Source: Quillaja saponaria | Taxonomy: Eukaryota; Streptophyta; Magnoliopsida; Fabales; Quillajaceae | DNA length: 64,000 nucleotides | NCBI GenBank assembly: GCA_029379385.1 | Contig: CM055613.1 | Coordinates: forward strand, 15,394,001 to 15,458,000 | Reading direction: 5' to 3' | Part shown: positions 10,835-21,900 of the stretch, piece by piece | How positions within the stretch are numbered: the stretch's first letter is position 1 | Layout: each line of letters starts with the position of its first letter | Notes under the pieces: model-generated | The model's database searches: none | The model's input: the letters and a program-made list of their open reading frames with translations, nothing else | Told to the model about the DNA's origin: nothing | Translations under genes and position numbers: made by a program

Positions 10835-12075
10835 GCAAAACAGTCAAATACAAGTTTATTTTGGATTTTGAGAATACGAACAAGATCATGGGGACTAAAA
10901 AGACCTGTGGGAAGAAACAGAAATCAATTTGAATCTATAGTTAAGATATTGGGCAAAATTTTTGTTTTAAGGCAAAAAATTTGAAAATTTGGGTTTTAAC
11001 AGTAAAAAACCAAGCCCGTTTCGGATTTTGGGAATACCAACACGACCAAGAGGACAAAAGAGATATAGGAAGAAAGGGAAATCCACATAAATTAACAGTT
11101 AATATATTAGGAAAAAAATTTAGTTTCAAGACAAAAGCTTTTAAAGTTTGGGTTTAAGGGGTAAAATGTTCAAATACAAATTGTTTCGGATTCCAGGTGT
11201 AATAGCTCGACTTTGGGGATAAATAAAACTTGTAAGAAAAAACATAAATCTATTTGGATTAACGATTATGATATTAGGTCAAACTTTTAGTTTCAAGCCA
11301 AGACTTTTGAAATTTTGAGTTTGGAGGGAAAAACAGTATGTTTTGGATTTTGAGAGTACCAACACAACTGTGGAGATAAATAAAACTTTTAGGAAGAAAC
11401 GAAAATTCATTTGGATCAACGGTTAGGATATTAGGAAAAGCTTTTAGTTTCAAGACAAAAACTTTGAAAGTTTGGGCTCAGGAGAGGAAAACGGTCGAAT
11501 ATAAGTCTGTTTTGAATTCCAGGGAGTACTAGCATGATCATGAGGATGAAGGAGACCTGCAAAAAGAAACTAACGGTTAGGATATTAAGCAAAATTTTTA
11601 GTTTCAAGGAAAATTTTTTGAAATGGATGACAGGACATACAAGAAAGGATAGAATAAGGAATGAGGAGATTCGTAAGAAGGTGGAAGTAGTACATATTGA
11701 GGAGAAAATGAGGGAGAATCGTCTACGTTGATTTGGACACATCCAACGTCGGCCAATGGACGCAGTAGTTAAGCAAGGTGACATGGTCCAGGTGCCAGGT
11801 GTTAGACGGGGAAAGGGAAAACCGAAACTTACATGAGGGACAGTCATCGAGAAAGATATGGCTATGCTAGGAATTAATGAAAATCTTGTCTTGGATCGAT
11901 GCAAATGGAGGAAAATGATTTATATAGCTGACCCCAACTAGTTTGAGATTTTAAGGCTTAGTTGAGTTGAGTCGATAAGACCGTGGGAGAGAAAACAGAA
12001 ATCTATTTGAATCAACAGTTAGGATATTAGGTCAAAATTTTAGTTTCAAGGAAAAACTTTGAAAATTTTGCTTAA
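10835..12075 (+). repeat. ~157-bp minisatellite, about 6-7 copies, interrupted by a LINE fragment
   Basis: The anchor box resembling CGGTTAGGATATTAGG recurs at about 10937, 11097, 11264, 11418, 11573 and 12015, spaced 153-167 bp except where the LINE tail intervenes. Between anchors each unit has a TTTAGTTTCAAG box, an ACTTTGAAAGTTTGGG box, and a GGATTTTGGGAATACCAACACGA box. Copies are diverged. The whole array lies within the putative intron 10744-12160. Confidence 0.8.
11621..11975 (+). mobile_element. RTE-type LINE, 3' end with C-terminal reverse transcriptase remnant
   Basis: Translated in pieces it shows WMTGHTRKDRIRNEEIRKK, then FGHIQRRP, a GRGKPK-like basic box, and WRKMIYIADPN. These are the terminal blocks of RTE-clade plant LINE polyproteins. 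A 3' untranslated end follows (CCCAACTAGTTTGAGATT, TTAAGGCTTAGTTGAGTTGA), which in this clade ends in short T/G repeats. Stops replace conserved residues (one directly before FGHIQRRP). Only the 3' end is present, as usual for 5'-truncated LINE insertions. It lies inside the minisatellite array, which resumes at about 11976. Confidence 0.85.
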
Positions 12076-12211
12076 TTTATCCAAGTTAGAGTTTTAATTT
12101 ATATGCATATTAAGTTTAGTATAAGTATAACTTATAACTTATTTATTTTGATTATTTTAGGTTGCACCTCCCACATCCGGGCCTTTACATTTCAATCAGT
12201 ATGACGAGTAA

Positions 12212-12808
12212 GCTCGAAATGACAAAACTTAGGATTAGGAGATGATGATTATTAGTTTGTTTTATTTATTTATTTTTCATTTATTGTAAACATGGTTATA
12301 ATGATTTTTGTTTATTTATATAAAATTTAAAATTTAAAATTTAAATATAAAATATACTTTTATACAATTATTTACAGGTATAAAATTATAAATTAAATAA
12401 AATAATAAAACTATTTTTTCTATTTCCATTTGCATTTTGATTAACTATGTGTGCCTTTTGCAAATACAGAAAATAATTAAAAATTAAGAAAAAAAAAAGT
12501 TGAGTTTGTATTTGTGCGTCTACATGAAAGACACAATTATATCTCCGTTTGAGTTTCAGTGCCTGTAAGCCATATTTTGTTATGTGGCAAAAAATTACTA
12601 GTGTGTACATGTTGCATCTACCATGTAGATGTAGAAAGACAAGCACAAATAAGTTTTGCATTTTCGCAGACACAGAAAATAGTATTTGAGTATAGGGTTA
12701 CTATGTTTAATTATCTATGTCTGGACGCAAATGTAAATAATTAACTATATTTGCATTGTCCCTTTTTGCGTCTGTAATTGACAGACACAAATAACGTTTT
12801 TTGTAATG
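12212..12808 (+). mobile_element. CACTA-like subterminal region and 3' terminus
   Basis: The segment ends TTTTTTGTAATG at 12797-12808, close to the CACTA 3' terminus (TTTCTTGTAGTG type). In front of it lie short inverted pairs: TTTGCGTCTG facing CAGACACAAA (12766-12793), GTGCGTCT facing AGACACAA (12515-12540), and CATCTACCATGTAGATG near 12615. Dense subterminal motifs in both orientations are typical of CACTA elements, whose transposase binds them. No CACTACAA start was found upstream, so the element is incomplete or the assignment is wrong. Confidence 0.4.
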
Positions 12809-13020
12809 GTTGTTGTGTTTCGTGCTTTCTCTTGTTTCTTTTGATATGATTCATATGGCATTCGTAATATATGTGTTTGGTAGTATGTGTGAGAAATATT
12901 TCTGCAAATAGCATAATTGTGCTGCTGCATACTTCCACTTTGTTTTGTCCATGTATGAAAGTTGGGTTGGTTGCGTCTGTTTTTTTGAAACGTCCATCTT
13001 TGCAGCTGAGAAAAGCTATT
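12809..13020. other. Short spacer before duplicated segment A
   Basis: No gene recognised. Open frames run through this part on both strands but show no family features. Confidence 0.4.
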
Positions 13021-13939
13021 CATTTTACTCTTGTTTCTGACTTTATACCAATTAGCCACTTTCCGACTTCATTGAATTGTGGTGTTCTAATTAAATGGTT
13101 GATTGCTTCATTGCTAATTGTAACCTTTTTTTTTTTTTTTTTTTTACTTGTGGCATCAAATGTGGATCTACCCGCATTGTTTGTATTATGGAGGAGAGTT
13201 GCATTATTTGTACAATATCATGAAGCATTAATTAAGAATTTGGGTGAATAAGAATATTTTAATTTTGCGGCAGTATTTTATATGATAATTTGTAATAAGA
13301 TTATGTTATTTTTTAGTAAATTAAAAAAATTACTTTTACAAGTATACCGACAAATCAAAATTTGTGGACAATTCTCACACATAAAATTTATTTTATTCGG
13401 CAAATTATCAATCTCCTAATAAAGAATTTTCGACAACAATTGTTTGCCGAATCACGAACAGACAAATTTCTGACATATCATTTTTGGCAAGTATTTTCCT
13501 ATAAGTTGTGTAAATTTTTTCCACAAACTTCGTCCGATAAAAAATAAATAAAGAGAAAATGTATATAAAAAACAAAGACTGTAGATCAGTAGTTAACATC
13601 AAGATGCGCGTTTGAGTTTTGAAAGTAATAATAATTAAGTCTTCTCACTTCAATTATTGAGACAATAATAGCTGGAAACTTGTGTCTGCAAAAGTACATT
13701 GAGAAGCCTAAATAAATCATATAATTGGATGCATATTGATTTCGATTTATGTCATTCAATATCATTAAAATTTCTGTATATAAGCTTAATTTATCCAGCT
13801 TCAAAATATGTCAAATTATTTTATATTTAGCAAAATTAAAGTATTGACAACAAATATTTTAATCTTTTAAATAAAAATACACAATTTTGTGAGTAAAGTT
13901 GCAATTGTTTTTCTTAAGAAAAAGTGTTATTTTCTACCT

Positions 13940-14690
13940 TTAAATTGCTGTAATTTAGTTTCTCTAATTGTAAAATTGTGTCAATTAAATCTTTACCGTT
14001 ATCTTTGTCTAAATTAACTTAACAAAAAGTACACATGAACTGATGAAGTCTTAGGTGACAATCTCATGTGATTTGTCTAATGAACAAATACAAAATTAAT
14101 ACTAAAAGAAAATTATCTAAAATATAAATTATATATTCAAAAATAGAAAAATTATGTAAAAATTAAAATAAAACAAGAAAAAATAAATTTGGTTCTCTAT
14201 CATGTTCCACCATCAATCTCCCATCACCAACACCACAACTGTCCCCTCCAATCACCTTCTGTCCTTCTCAATTTCCAATCAAACATTCATTGTACCACCG
14301 ATTCTTTCACATCTCTTGCAAAGAATGATATAGTAAGTGCTTGCAAAGGCAATGGATGATGGAGGAGGGATGTTTGATAGAGATTTATATGGTGATTGGA
14401 GGGATTGATGATCATGGGGGTTGATGGTGAGAGACTGAAGGTGGATAATTTTTATTTTATTTTTTAATATACTGTTTTCTGTTTTTAATGAAAATATAAA
14501 TTTTTTTTAATTTATAATATTATATAACTTTTTATTCATCCATGTTCTAATTTTATACTTTCATTTTTCACATGAGATTGTAAGATAAGATTATGTCTAT
14601 CTACATCACATTTTGTTAAGTTAATTTGGATAAAAATAGACTCAATTGACGTAATAAAGAGAGATCCAATTGTAACAAATACAACAAAAA
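13940..14690. mobile_element. Long-TIR foldback element inside segment A
   Basis: The left arm (about 13950-14110) and the reverse complement of the right arm (about 14560-14690) share ATTAACTTAACAAAA, ACAATCTCATGTGA and TCTCT-ATTG boxes in the same order, giving arms of well over 100 bp. The centre (14190-14440) is itself partly inverted (CCATCAATC.. facing ..GATTGATGATCATGG). It has no open frame. At the same place copy B (about 24160-24480) keeps only arm sequence, so the interior was lost there or the copies differ by insertion. Confidence 0.6.
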
Positions 14691-15001
14691 AAATATTAAT
14701 CTAAAATAAAAGCATAAGCACAACATTAATTTAGCTATTAGGGGAGCTTCTAGTTTTTGGTTTACATAAAGAAAAAGAAACGAAGAAAAAAATTAGTCCT
14801 CCAAGTTTTGGTATAATAACCATAAAGTCATTCATTCACAAAACTGTTTTTTTTTCAATATATAATTGAATTGTAGGTAGGCTGATGCTCCATTCTTATT
14901 CAAATGCATGCAATTAGAAAAGAAGGATTAAAGTCAACTTATTTACATGCTTATTTTTGTTAGTATTATTGTGTACTAAGACAATGTTAGTAAGAACATT
15001 T

Positions 15002-15026
15002 AAAAAAAAAAAAAAAAAAAAAAAAA
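15002..15026 (+). repeat. A(25) homopolymer run
   Basis: 25 consecutive A, followed by GGAAGAAGAAGAAG. It is absent in length from the matching place in copies B, C and D, where AAAAAGAAGAAG-like sequence of ordinary length is seen. Confidence 0.9.
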
Positions 15027-15124
15027 GGAAGAAGAAGAAGTTAGTCATTGTAATTGTTGAGGTCATAAACATTTTATATTTTCACTATTTTCTTGATGTA
15101 AAGGGATGAACATTTGTTTTACTC

Positions 15125-18100
15125 TGTCACACCCCTCTTGGAGGCATGACTGGCCGGAAGGTTGGATAATCAAATCTTCGTAATCCTGAATTCAAAACTG
15201 AAATAACAACCATGACTCTTGACCCAACTAAAGAATAAAAATAACTTTCATAAAATAAAAGTCCACTGTAAAGGTTTGCTTTTCTGAAACAATTAGCAAC
15301 CTACTGAAAATTTATATAACATACCTCAAAATACAACATATATGTGTTTCTAATTCCACACAACGACACGAAGAATTTTATTTTTTTAGACTATTACATC
15401 ATACAAAATTAGACATCCCACCATTCTAGTGTGATTGCAACTTTCATCCTTAAATTCAAGTCTGGGATCCTGAAAAATACCTTGCCATACTCTGCCGGCA
15501 AGTCAACAAACTCTCCGACACCGTATATTGGATTCCTGAAAATATTAGCCACGTGAGTGAAAAATCGTACACAGAGGGTATTAGCATCACCTAACACAAA
15601 CGTATAGCATATATAATAACCTCATGTAACATTGTTCATATCTTAATTCACATCACGCTTATATATTATAACCTTTATAAATTCACAATTTACATGAAAC
15701 ATAGGATCACAAATTAATCAGAGCAATAATATTAAACAAAGTAACGAAAGGGCCAACGAGTGACCCTAGCCTCCGCACAACATTATCACCCCCTTACTGG
15801 GCATTTACGCGCCAGCACACCAAATTAATCTCCGTACACAATCCATCCCACCGGGGCTGAGCACTCAATTAAAAAAAACATTTATCAGAATCAGAATTTC
15901 TCATAATTTTAAATCCGGGTATCCTAGGTATACGTGGACTTTTAATTTTAGAGATAAAAATCTCACTTTGTTGGTCCTTATCAACCACAACTAATGTCAA
16001 ACAAAACAACCAATATCAAACAAACATAATTCAAATAAATTACTGAAATACTTTATTTGCTTACTTTCCATATATCACGCATATTCAAATAAACATATAA
16101 TCAAACATACTAATCTAGCCCCTAAAGGCGGCAATTAACCACTCACCTATAACCGAATTTTATTCGTCACTCACTCTTGCGTCCACGTATCTTATCAGGT
16201 CCACATTAGAATCCAGAACTAAAATTCATAATTCCAAATAATACTTAGTTCATGAACGTTATTGTTATAATTTTTTAATTACTAAACTTATATCTCAATT
16301 TGTATAGGTTTCTTTATGAAAATTTTTCATTAAGCTATTACATGTCAATTAATGTGAATTATACTTTATGTGATAATGTTAATAATGAAGAGACATTTTA
16401 AATGTCTTGGCAATGCATAGAGTAGAAGAAACAATTAGAAAGGATAAAAAGTATTTAGTGAGTTAGAAATATTGAAACCGTCCAAATTTAGGATTTGGAC
16501 TAGTATCTACTTTAACAGTCATATCTTTCTCTAGAAAACTCCAAATCCAGTTTCGTAAAATTTATAAAATATTAGACACATGTAACTTTATAATGGTATA
16601 CCATTTGTAATTTTTAGATTTGTATATCAATACAGTTTATTATTTAAAGTTGCCTCAAATTCTACAACACGCAAGATTTTGACAACTCTGACCTTACCTT
16701 AGTTAATTGAACATAATTTTTTCTAGGAATAGCGAAATCTACTTTCGTTTGTTGAGTTTATTAGTTGACAAGTATATCTATCATTTTATTTAATTTTTTT
16801 ATTTTAAAATCAGTATTGAACGTATTCAATTTCTTATATGAACCAAAAACAGAACACTAAAAATTCTACCTAACCTAACCAGAGTCTAACAACTATAACT
16901 AGCAACATACTTGGAACCAACCTACGAAATTTTGTAGACAACATATCAAGACTATAGGCTACATTTCATCTTTTGAACTCTAAATTTAATTTAGTCCCAA
17001 AAGCTCCTGAAATACTTGATTTATCAGACCTACGAAATCTGACCCTGCTTTTCTTATTGGCAATTTTAGAAACATCTTGTAGACATATTTTATTTTAACT
17101 CATGTGCATGTATACCTATATATACACTTACCAAGAACTTACATAAGTCCATCAATTTATATCTTATTCATATTTCACTTCTAATACTTACTCTAATTCA
17201 AAAGCTACCTTCATCTTTAAACTATAATTTCCAATATAAAATCACTAATTTCGCTTCCTTCACCTAGCAAGACTAACTTAACTAAGCTGTAAGTTGATGG
17301 CAAGAAAATCCTGCACCTAACCCCCTGCTGCCATAACTCTTAAGGAAAAACACAACTACATAAGCAAAGACAAAAGAAAAAAACTATACCTCACGGCCAC
17401 ACAAAGAGCTTAACGGCAAGGCAAAGGAGAAATGTTTGCAGCCACCTCTTTTGTCACTTACTGACTTGCTGACTTGCTGCCCACAACCCACTCAAATCCC
17501 CAACCAAAACGGCTCCGATGAAAATCAGCCTTGTCGATGCCAGAAACAGGAGAAATAGTGGCAGCCACATCACCCAAAAACATCCATTTTCTCATCGAAG
17601 AGACCTCACGGCTGGTGCTTCAAGCAAGATAAAATCAAGCTCTTGGCTGTTGTCCATTTGGAAGAGCTGCCATAGTTTTTGAGAGAAGGAAAGAGAGGCT
17701 GGAAGATCTTGGCTGCCCACTAGAAAGTTCATGAAGCTAAGAGAAATAGGGAAGCAAGGAAGAGCAACGAAAGGAAAGAAAGGAACTTGGCAGAAAAAAA
17801 ATCTGGCAGTGGAGAAATTTCTCCAAGGTTCGTAAGGAGAGAGAGAAGATAGAGTGAAGGGAGAAGAGAAAAAAAATCACCAATTTCAAGTCAAAGTCAT
17901 TTTTTATCATGTGATGGTAAATAAATGGTATAGGCGTGTGTAAATAAATGGTATAGGCGTGTGTATATATATTTATTTATATTACATTTGTTTTCTTAAT
18001 TATTTTCTTTTTATGTGCCCATGTTATACACCTCATAGGCATACTAATATACTTCATTTACTTCAAATACTTATATTTATTTTTTTATAATAATGAATTA

Positions 18101-18300
18101 CGTTAAATTATTCAAATATATTATTTTAATATTAATTAATATCATGTTCAATTGTATTATTATTTATTATTATTATTATTATTTTTTTTCATAAATAAAC
18201 CTTGTTCATGTATATTAATTTTGTTTATGTATTTATTATTTTGTAACTAAAATTTATATATTATGTATAAAACTCGACATGACGATATCAAGTCATAACA
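15125..18300 (+). mobile_element. Solo LTR A1, 3176 bp, with 5-bp target duplication
   Basis: It begins TGTCACACCCCTC and ends AGTCATAACA. It is flanked by TACTC (15120-15124) and TATTC (18301-18305), a 5-bp duplication with one mismatch. Uninterrupted relatives read TTTTATTCCATGG across this point (about 51256 and 60782), confirming the insertion site. No gag, pol, primer site or second LTR is visible inside, so I read it as a solo LTR left by recombination. The TGTCACACC start and great length are common in Ty3/gypsy-type plant elements, but lineage is inferred. A GC-richer conserved block lies at 15750-15870. A 23-bp tandem duplication lies at 17917-17962. The purine-rich region is at 17560-17880. 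Confidence 0.85.
15750..15870 (+). promoter_or_regulatory. Conserved GC-richer block of the LTR family (A1 copy)
   Basis: Contains GGGCCAACGAGTGACC, GGGCATTTACGCGCC and CCCACCGGGGCTGAGCACTC. The same block recurs at 19468-19590, 25668-25785 and, inverted, 49765-49885, while the flanking AT-rich LTR sequence has drifted more. Conservation within an LTR suggests a control or RNA-structure element; its function is unknown. Confidence 0.45.
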
Positions 18301-18305
18301 TATTC

Positions 18306-18923
18306 AATGAAAATCATTCTCATATTTCGATTTAAAATTTAATTAGATTTAAGATACACTCATTTTTTCAACTCAAGCAACGAGTGGTTCATCCTAACCG
18401 TAATAATTTGGTAGTTCTTAAATATGTAAAGATACAGAGAAACGTGAGATGGTCAAAAAGGAAGGAAAATAAATAGGTGCAAGAATTTCTCATTTATAGA
18501 GCAAACAAAAAATTGAGAAGAAAAGAGAAAGACCAAGAGGAATTAACGAGTCTTTTTTTCAATATAATATTATAATATATTTATATTAAGGATGACTTGA
18601 TTTTCGAACTTGGAATTTCTCTGCCTGGCTTCTTTGGTAGTTTAACGTGTAATTAGATTACTTGGTCGAGTTTTTATTCGAAAATAATAGGGTTTGGCAT
18701 TGCCAAAATGCATTGATCCAAACACACTAATTAAATTCTAAAAAATTATCCCTAATTTATACAAACTATACATATATATTTTTAAAAAAAGAGAGGGTCA
18801 TGATTTTATCTTTATGTTGATTAAGAAATAAAAAAAGACACAAAAACGAGAGGGGGGGGGGGGGGGGGGGGAGGGGGACGCTAGACAAAATTCATGAAAA
18901 AAGAGTACATTTTTTTGGTGATA
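18306..18923 (+). repeat. Duplicated segment A, part 2
   Basis: Continues colinearly with copy B 27816-28560: AAAATTTAATTAGATTTAAG, GAGATGGTCAAAAAGGAAGG, TAAGGATGACTTGAT and GGGTTTGGCATTGCCAAAATG are shared. It is interrupted again at 18924 by the next LTR. It contains the G homopolymer at 18852-18871. Confidence 0.75.
18852..18871 (+). repeat. G(20) homopolymer run
   Basis: Twenty consecutive G, then A and five more G. Copies B, C and D have A-rich sequence at the matching place (AAAAAAAAAACATAAACAGG-like), so the run is private to copy A. It could form a G-quadruplex and is prone to length error in sequencing. Confidence 0.9.
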
Positions 18924-21900
18924 TGTCACACTCCTCACGGAGACATGACTGGCCAAAAAATTGGATAACCAAACTTCCGTAACCCTGAATTCAAAACAAA
19001 GTAACAACCATGACTCCAAATACAACATGTGTATTCCAAATTTCACACAAAGACACGATGACAAATATCTAGACTATTACATCATACAAAAATAAATATT
19101 CCAAAATTCTAGTGTGACTGCAACTTTCATTCTTAACTTAAAGTCTGAGATTCTGAAAAATACCTTGACGTACACTGTTGGCAGGTCACAAACTTGTCAA
19201 CATCATTCATTAGATTCTTGAAAAAAAAAAAAAATTATCAGCAAGAGGGATTTTTTCTAAGGACTCTGTGAGTGAGAAATCGTACCCAAAGGATATTAGC
19301 ATCACCCAACATAAACATATAACATATATATGTAATAATCTCATATAATATTGTTCATATCTTAATTAACATTAGACGTATATGTTATAACTGTCATAAA
19401 TTCACAATTTACATGAAACATAGGATCACAAATTAATTAGAACAATAATATCAAACCAAACAATCAAAGGGCCAACGAGTGACCCAGCCTCGCACAACAT
19501 TATCACCCCCTACCGGGCATTTACGCGCCCGCACAACAAGTTAATCTCCGTACACAATCCATCCCACCGGGACTGAGCACTCAATTAAAAAAATATTTAT
19601 CAGAATCAAAATTTTTCATGATTTTAAATCAGGATATTTTAGGTGCACCTGAATTTTTAATTTCGAAAATAAAAATCATTTTTCGTAAAAATCTCACTTT
19701 GTTGGCCATTATCAATCACAACCAAACAAAGCAACCAATATCAAACAAACATAATTCAAATATATTACTGAAATACTTTACTTGCTTACTTTCCATATAT
19801 CATGTATATTCAATTAAATATATAATTACACATACTAATCTAGCCCCTAAAGGCAGCAATTAACCACTCACCCGTAACCGATTCTCTTCGTCACTCACAC
19901 CTGCCTCCACGCATCTTATCAGATCCACCTTAGAATCCGGAATTGAAATTCATATACCCAAATAATATTTAATTCATAAACGTTATTGTTATAATCTTTT
20001 AGTTACTAAACTTATATCTCATCTTGTATAGGTTTATTTATGAAAATTTTCCATTAAGCTATTACATGTCAATTAATATGAATTGGATTTTATCTGATAG
20101 GGTTAATAATTAAGAGACATTTTAAATATCTTGACAAAGCATATGGTAGAAGAAACCATTAAAAAAAATAGAAAGCACTTAGTAAGTTATAAATGTTGAA
20201 ACTGTCCAAACTTAGAGTTTGGACCAGTGTCCACTTTAACGATCATATATTTCTCTAGAAAATTCCGAATCAAATTTCGTAAAATTTATAAAATACTAGA
20301 TACATGTATATTTATAACGGTATATCATTTGTAATTTTTAGATTTGTATATCAATACAGTTTATTGTTTGAAGTTGCATCAAACTCTGTAACATGCAAGA
20401 TTTTGACAACTCTGACATTACCTTAGTTAATTGAATATAACTTTCTCTAGAAAAAAAGAAATCCAATTCCGTTTGTTGGGTTTATTAATAGACAAATATA
20501 TCTATCTTTATTATTTATAAAATTTTTTTCTAAAATCTGTCATGAACTTACTCAATTCCTTACTTGAACCAAAAACAGGACACTACGAATCCTGCCTGAT
20601 CTAACCAGAGCCTAATAGCTATAACTCACAATATACTTGGAATCAAGCTACAAAATTTTTTAAACAACATTTTAAGACCATAAGCTACAATTTATCTTTT
20701 TAACTCTTAATTTACTTCTATCCCGAAAATACTCGAAATACGTTAACTTCGAAATCTGCCCCCCGCACCCTTCACAACCACTTAACTCTCATTCCTATGT
20801 GTATGTATACACACACACATATATATAACTCTCCCAATAATTCAACATAACTTCTCAAATTCAATCATATTCATATTCCAATTTACATTTAACTTAAACT
20901 AAGTACTTCGTTTTCATCAAACTTGACTTAAATTTTACTCTTATCAACTTATTCTCATGTTAACTTTAAAATTAACTTAGTTACTTTAACATCCACCTCC
21001 TACTTTCAAAGCTGTCACTTGCATAAGCATATAACCATCATTTTCTTATGACCCTTGATCACAACCTTTAATCTAGTACATGAAACCATTAGATTAATTT
21101 AACAATTGACAGAAATTTCTTATTCTTGCCAGGCTAGATTCAAGGTTATACTAGGAAAGCACAAGCAAGATCAAGAGCCAAACAAGACTTCCATTTTACC
21201 TTCTCACGGCTGAACTACTCAGATGCAAGGAGCCTGTACTCAATCAACCACAAAACTGGACATGACAGGAGTTGGAGGTTCAGCAGCTCTTGACTTGTTG
21301 TTCACCACACATCCCACCATCGAAGGAGCTGCTGCAACGCCAAAGCAAGGCAGCCAGTTTCACAGTTATGGTATTTGTGTACAGGGATTCAGCTAGCTAA
21401 CAGTGGGGAACACGAAAATCATGGCACAAATCAGATCGAAAAAAGAAAGTATGGCTGTATACTTCAAGCAAGTGCAAACCAACCAAAACAAGCAAAGCAA
21501 GGAGAAGGAGGAAGGTGGAGGTCTCTGCCAGTCAAGCAATATGCAGAAAATTCTGAATTGGTTACCAAGAAAACTTCTACGTTCCAAAATCAGTTGCTGA
21601 TTATGCATGAAGAGAGCTGATACAACTCTGAAATCCAGCCTTAAACCTCCTACTTTCTTGCTAGAAAAACTTAAGGAGCTGCACACCTTAACAGTTGGCA
21701 AGCTTCCTTGGATGTCTCAGCTGCAAATAGGTCTCAAAGGCCCTGAAAATAGCTGCTGTAACCAAGATAAAGGCAACTGGATGGAGGTGAAATATGCAAC
21801 AAGAAGGAGGATGAAAAGCTTGGCTCCAAAGAGGAAGACAAGCTCGGCTGCAAGAGGAATTCAGCAAGGCCGAAACAGGGTACTGTTACAAGGAAAACAA

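Larger units (their letters stand above)
10693..12211 (+). pseudogene. Possible last exons of a CACTA-type transposon gene (two exons, one large intron)
   Basis: An exon-like segment 10693-10743 follows a TTTAG acceptor-like site and ends AAG/GTACGC. A second segment 12161-12211 follows TTATTTTAG and ends in TAA. Joined in frame they give a proline-rich tail whose two parts read HPLPLTPPPQPFK and VAPPTSGPLHFNQYDE. Frame agreement across both splice-like sites and a natural stop support a real exon pair. The intron (10744-12160, 1417 bp) is largely a minisatellite with a LINE fragment inside it. The stop lies ~600 bp before a CACTA-like terminus, as expected for a 3'-terminal gene of such elements. 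Upstream exons were not recognised. It could instead belong to an ordinary gene fragment. Confidence 0.35.
13021..15124 (+). repeat. Duplicated segment A, part 1
   Basis: From CTTGTTTCTGACTTTAT onwards this is colinear with copy B at about 23195-24942. Shared landmarks are TCATTGAATTGTGGTGTTC (13071; 23236), GAATTTGGGTGAATAAGAAT, GAGACAATAATAGCTGGAA (13659; 23939), AGTCCTC-AAGTT, and the GCTGATGCTCCATTC box at 14881. It includes a 25-base A run at 15002-15026 followed by GAA repeats. It is cut at 15124 by an LTR and resumes at 18306. No protein-coding gene is recognisable. The conserved parts may derive from a promoter or noncoding region of an old duplicated locus. Confidence 0.75.

Noticed and set aside
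11431..11904. 157-codon minus-strand frame
   Set aside because: It is antisense to the minisatellite and to the RTE LINE tail, whose sense translation is the recognisable one.
12386..13059. Overlapping open frames of 60-126 codons near 12.4-13.2 kb
   Set aside because: They cross a transposon-like terminus and a duplicated noncoding segment, and copy B does not preserve them.
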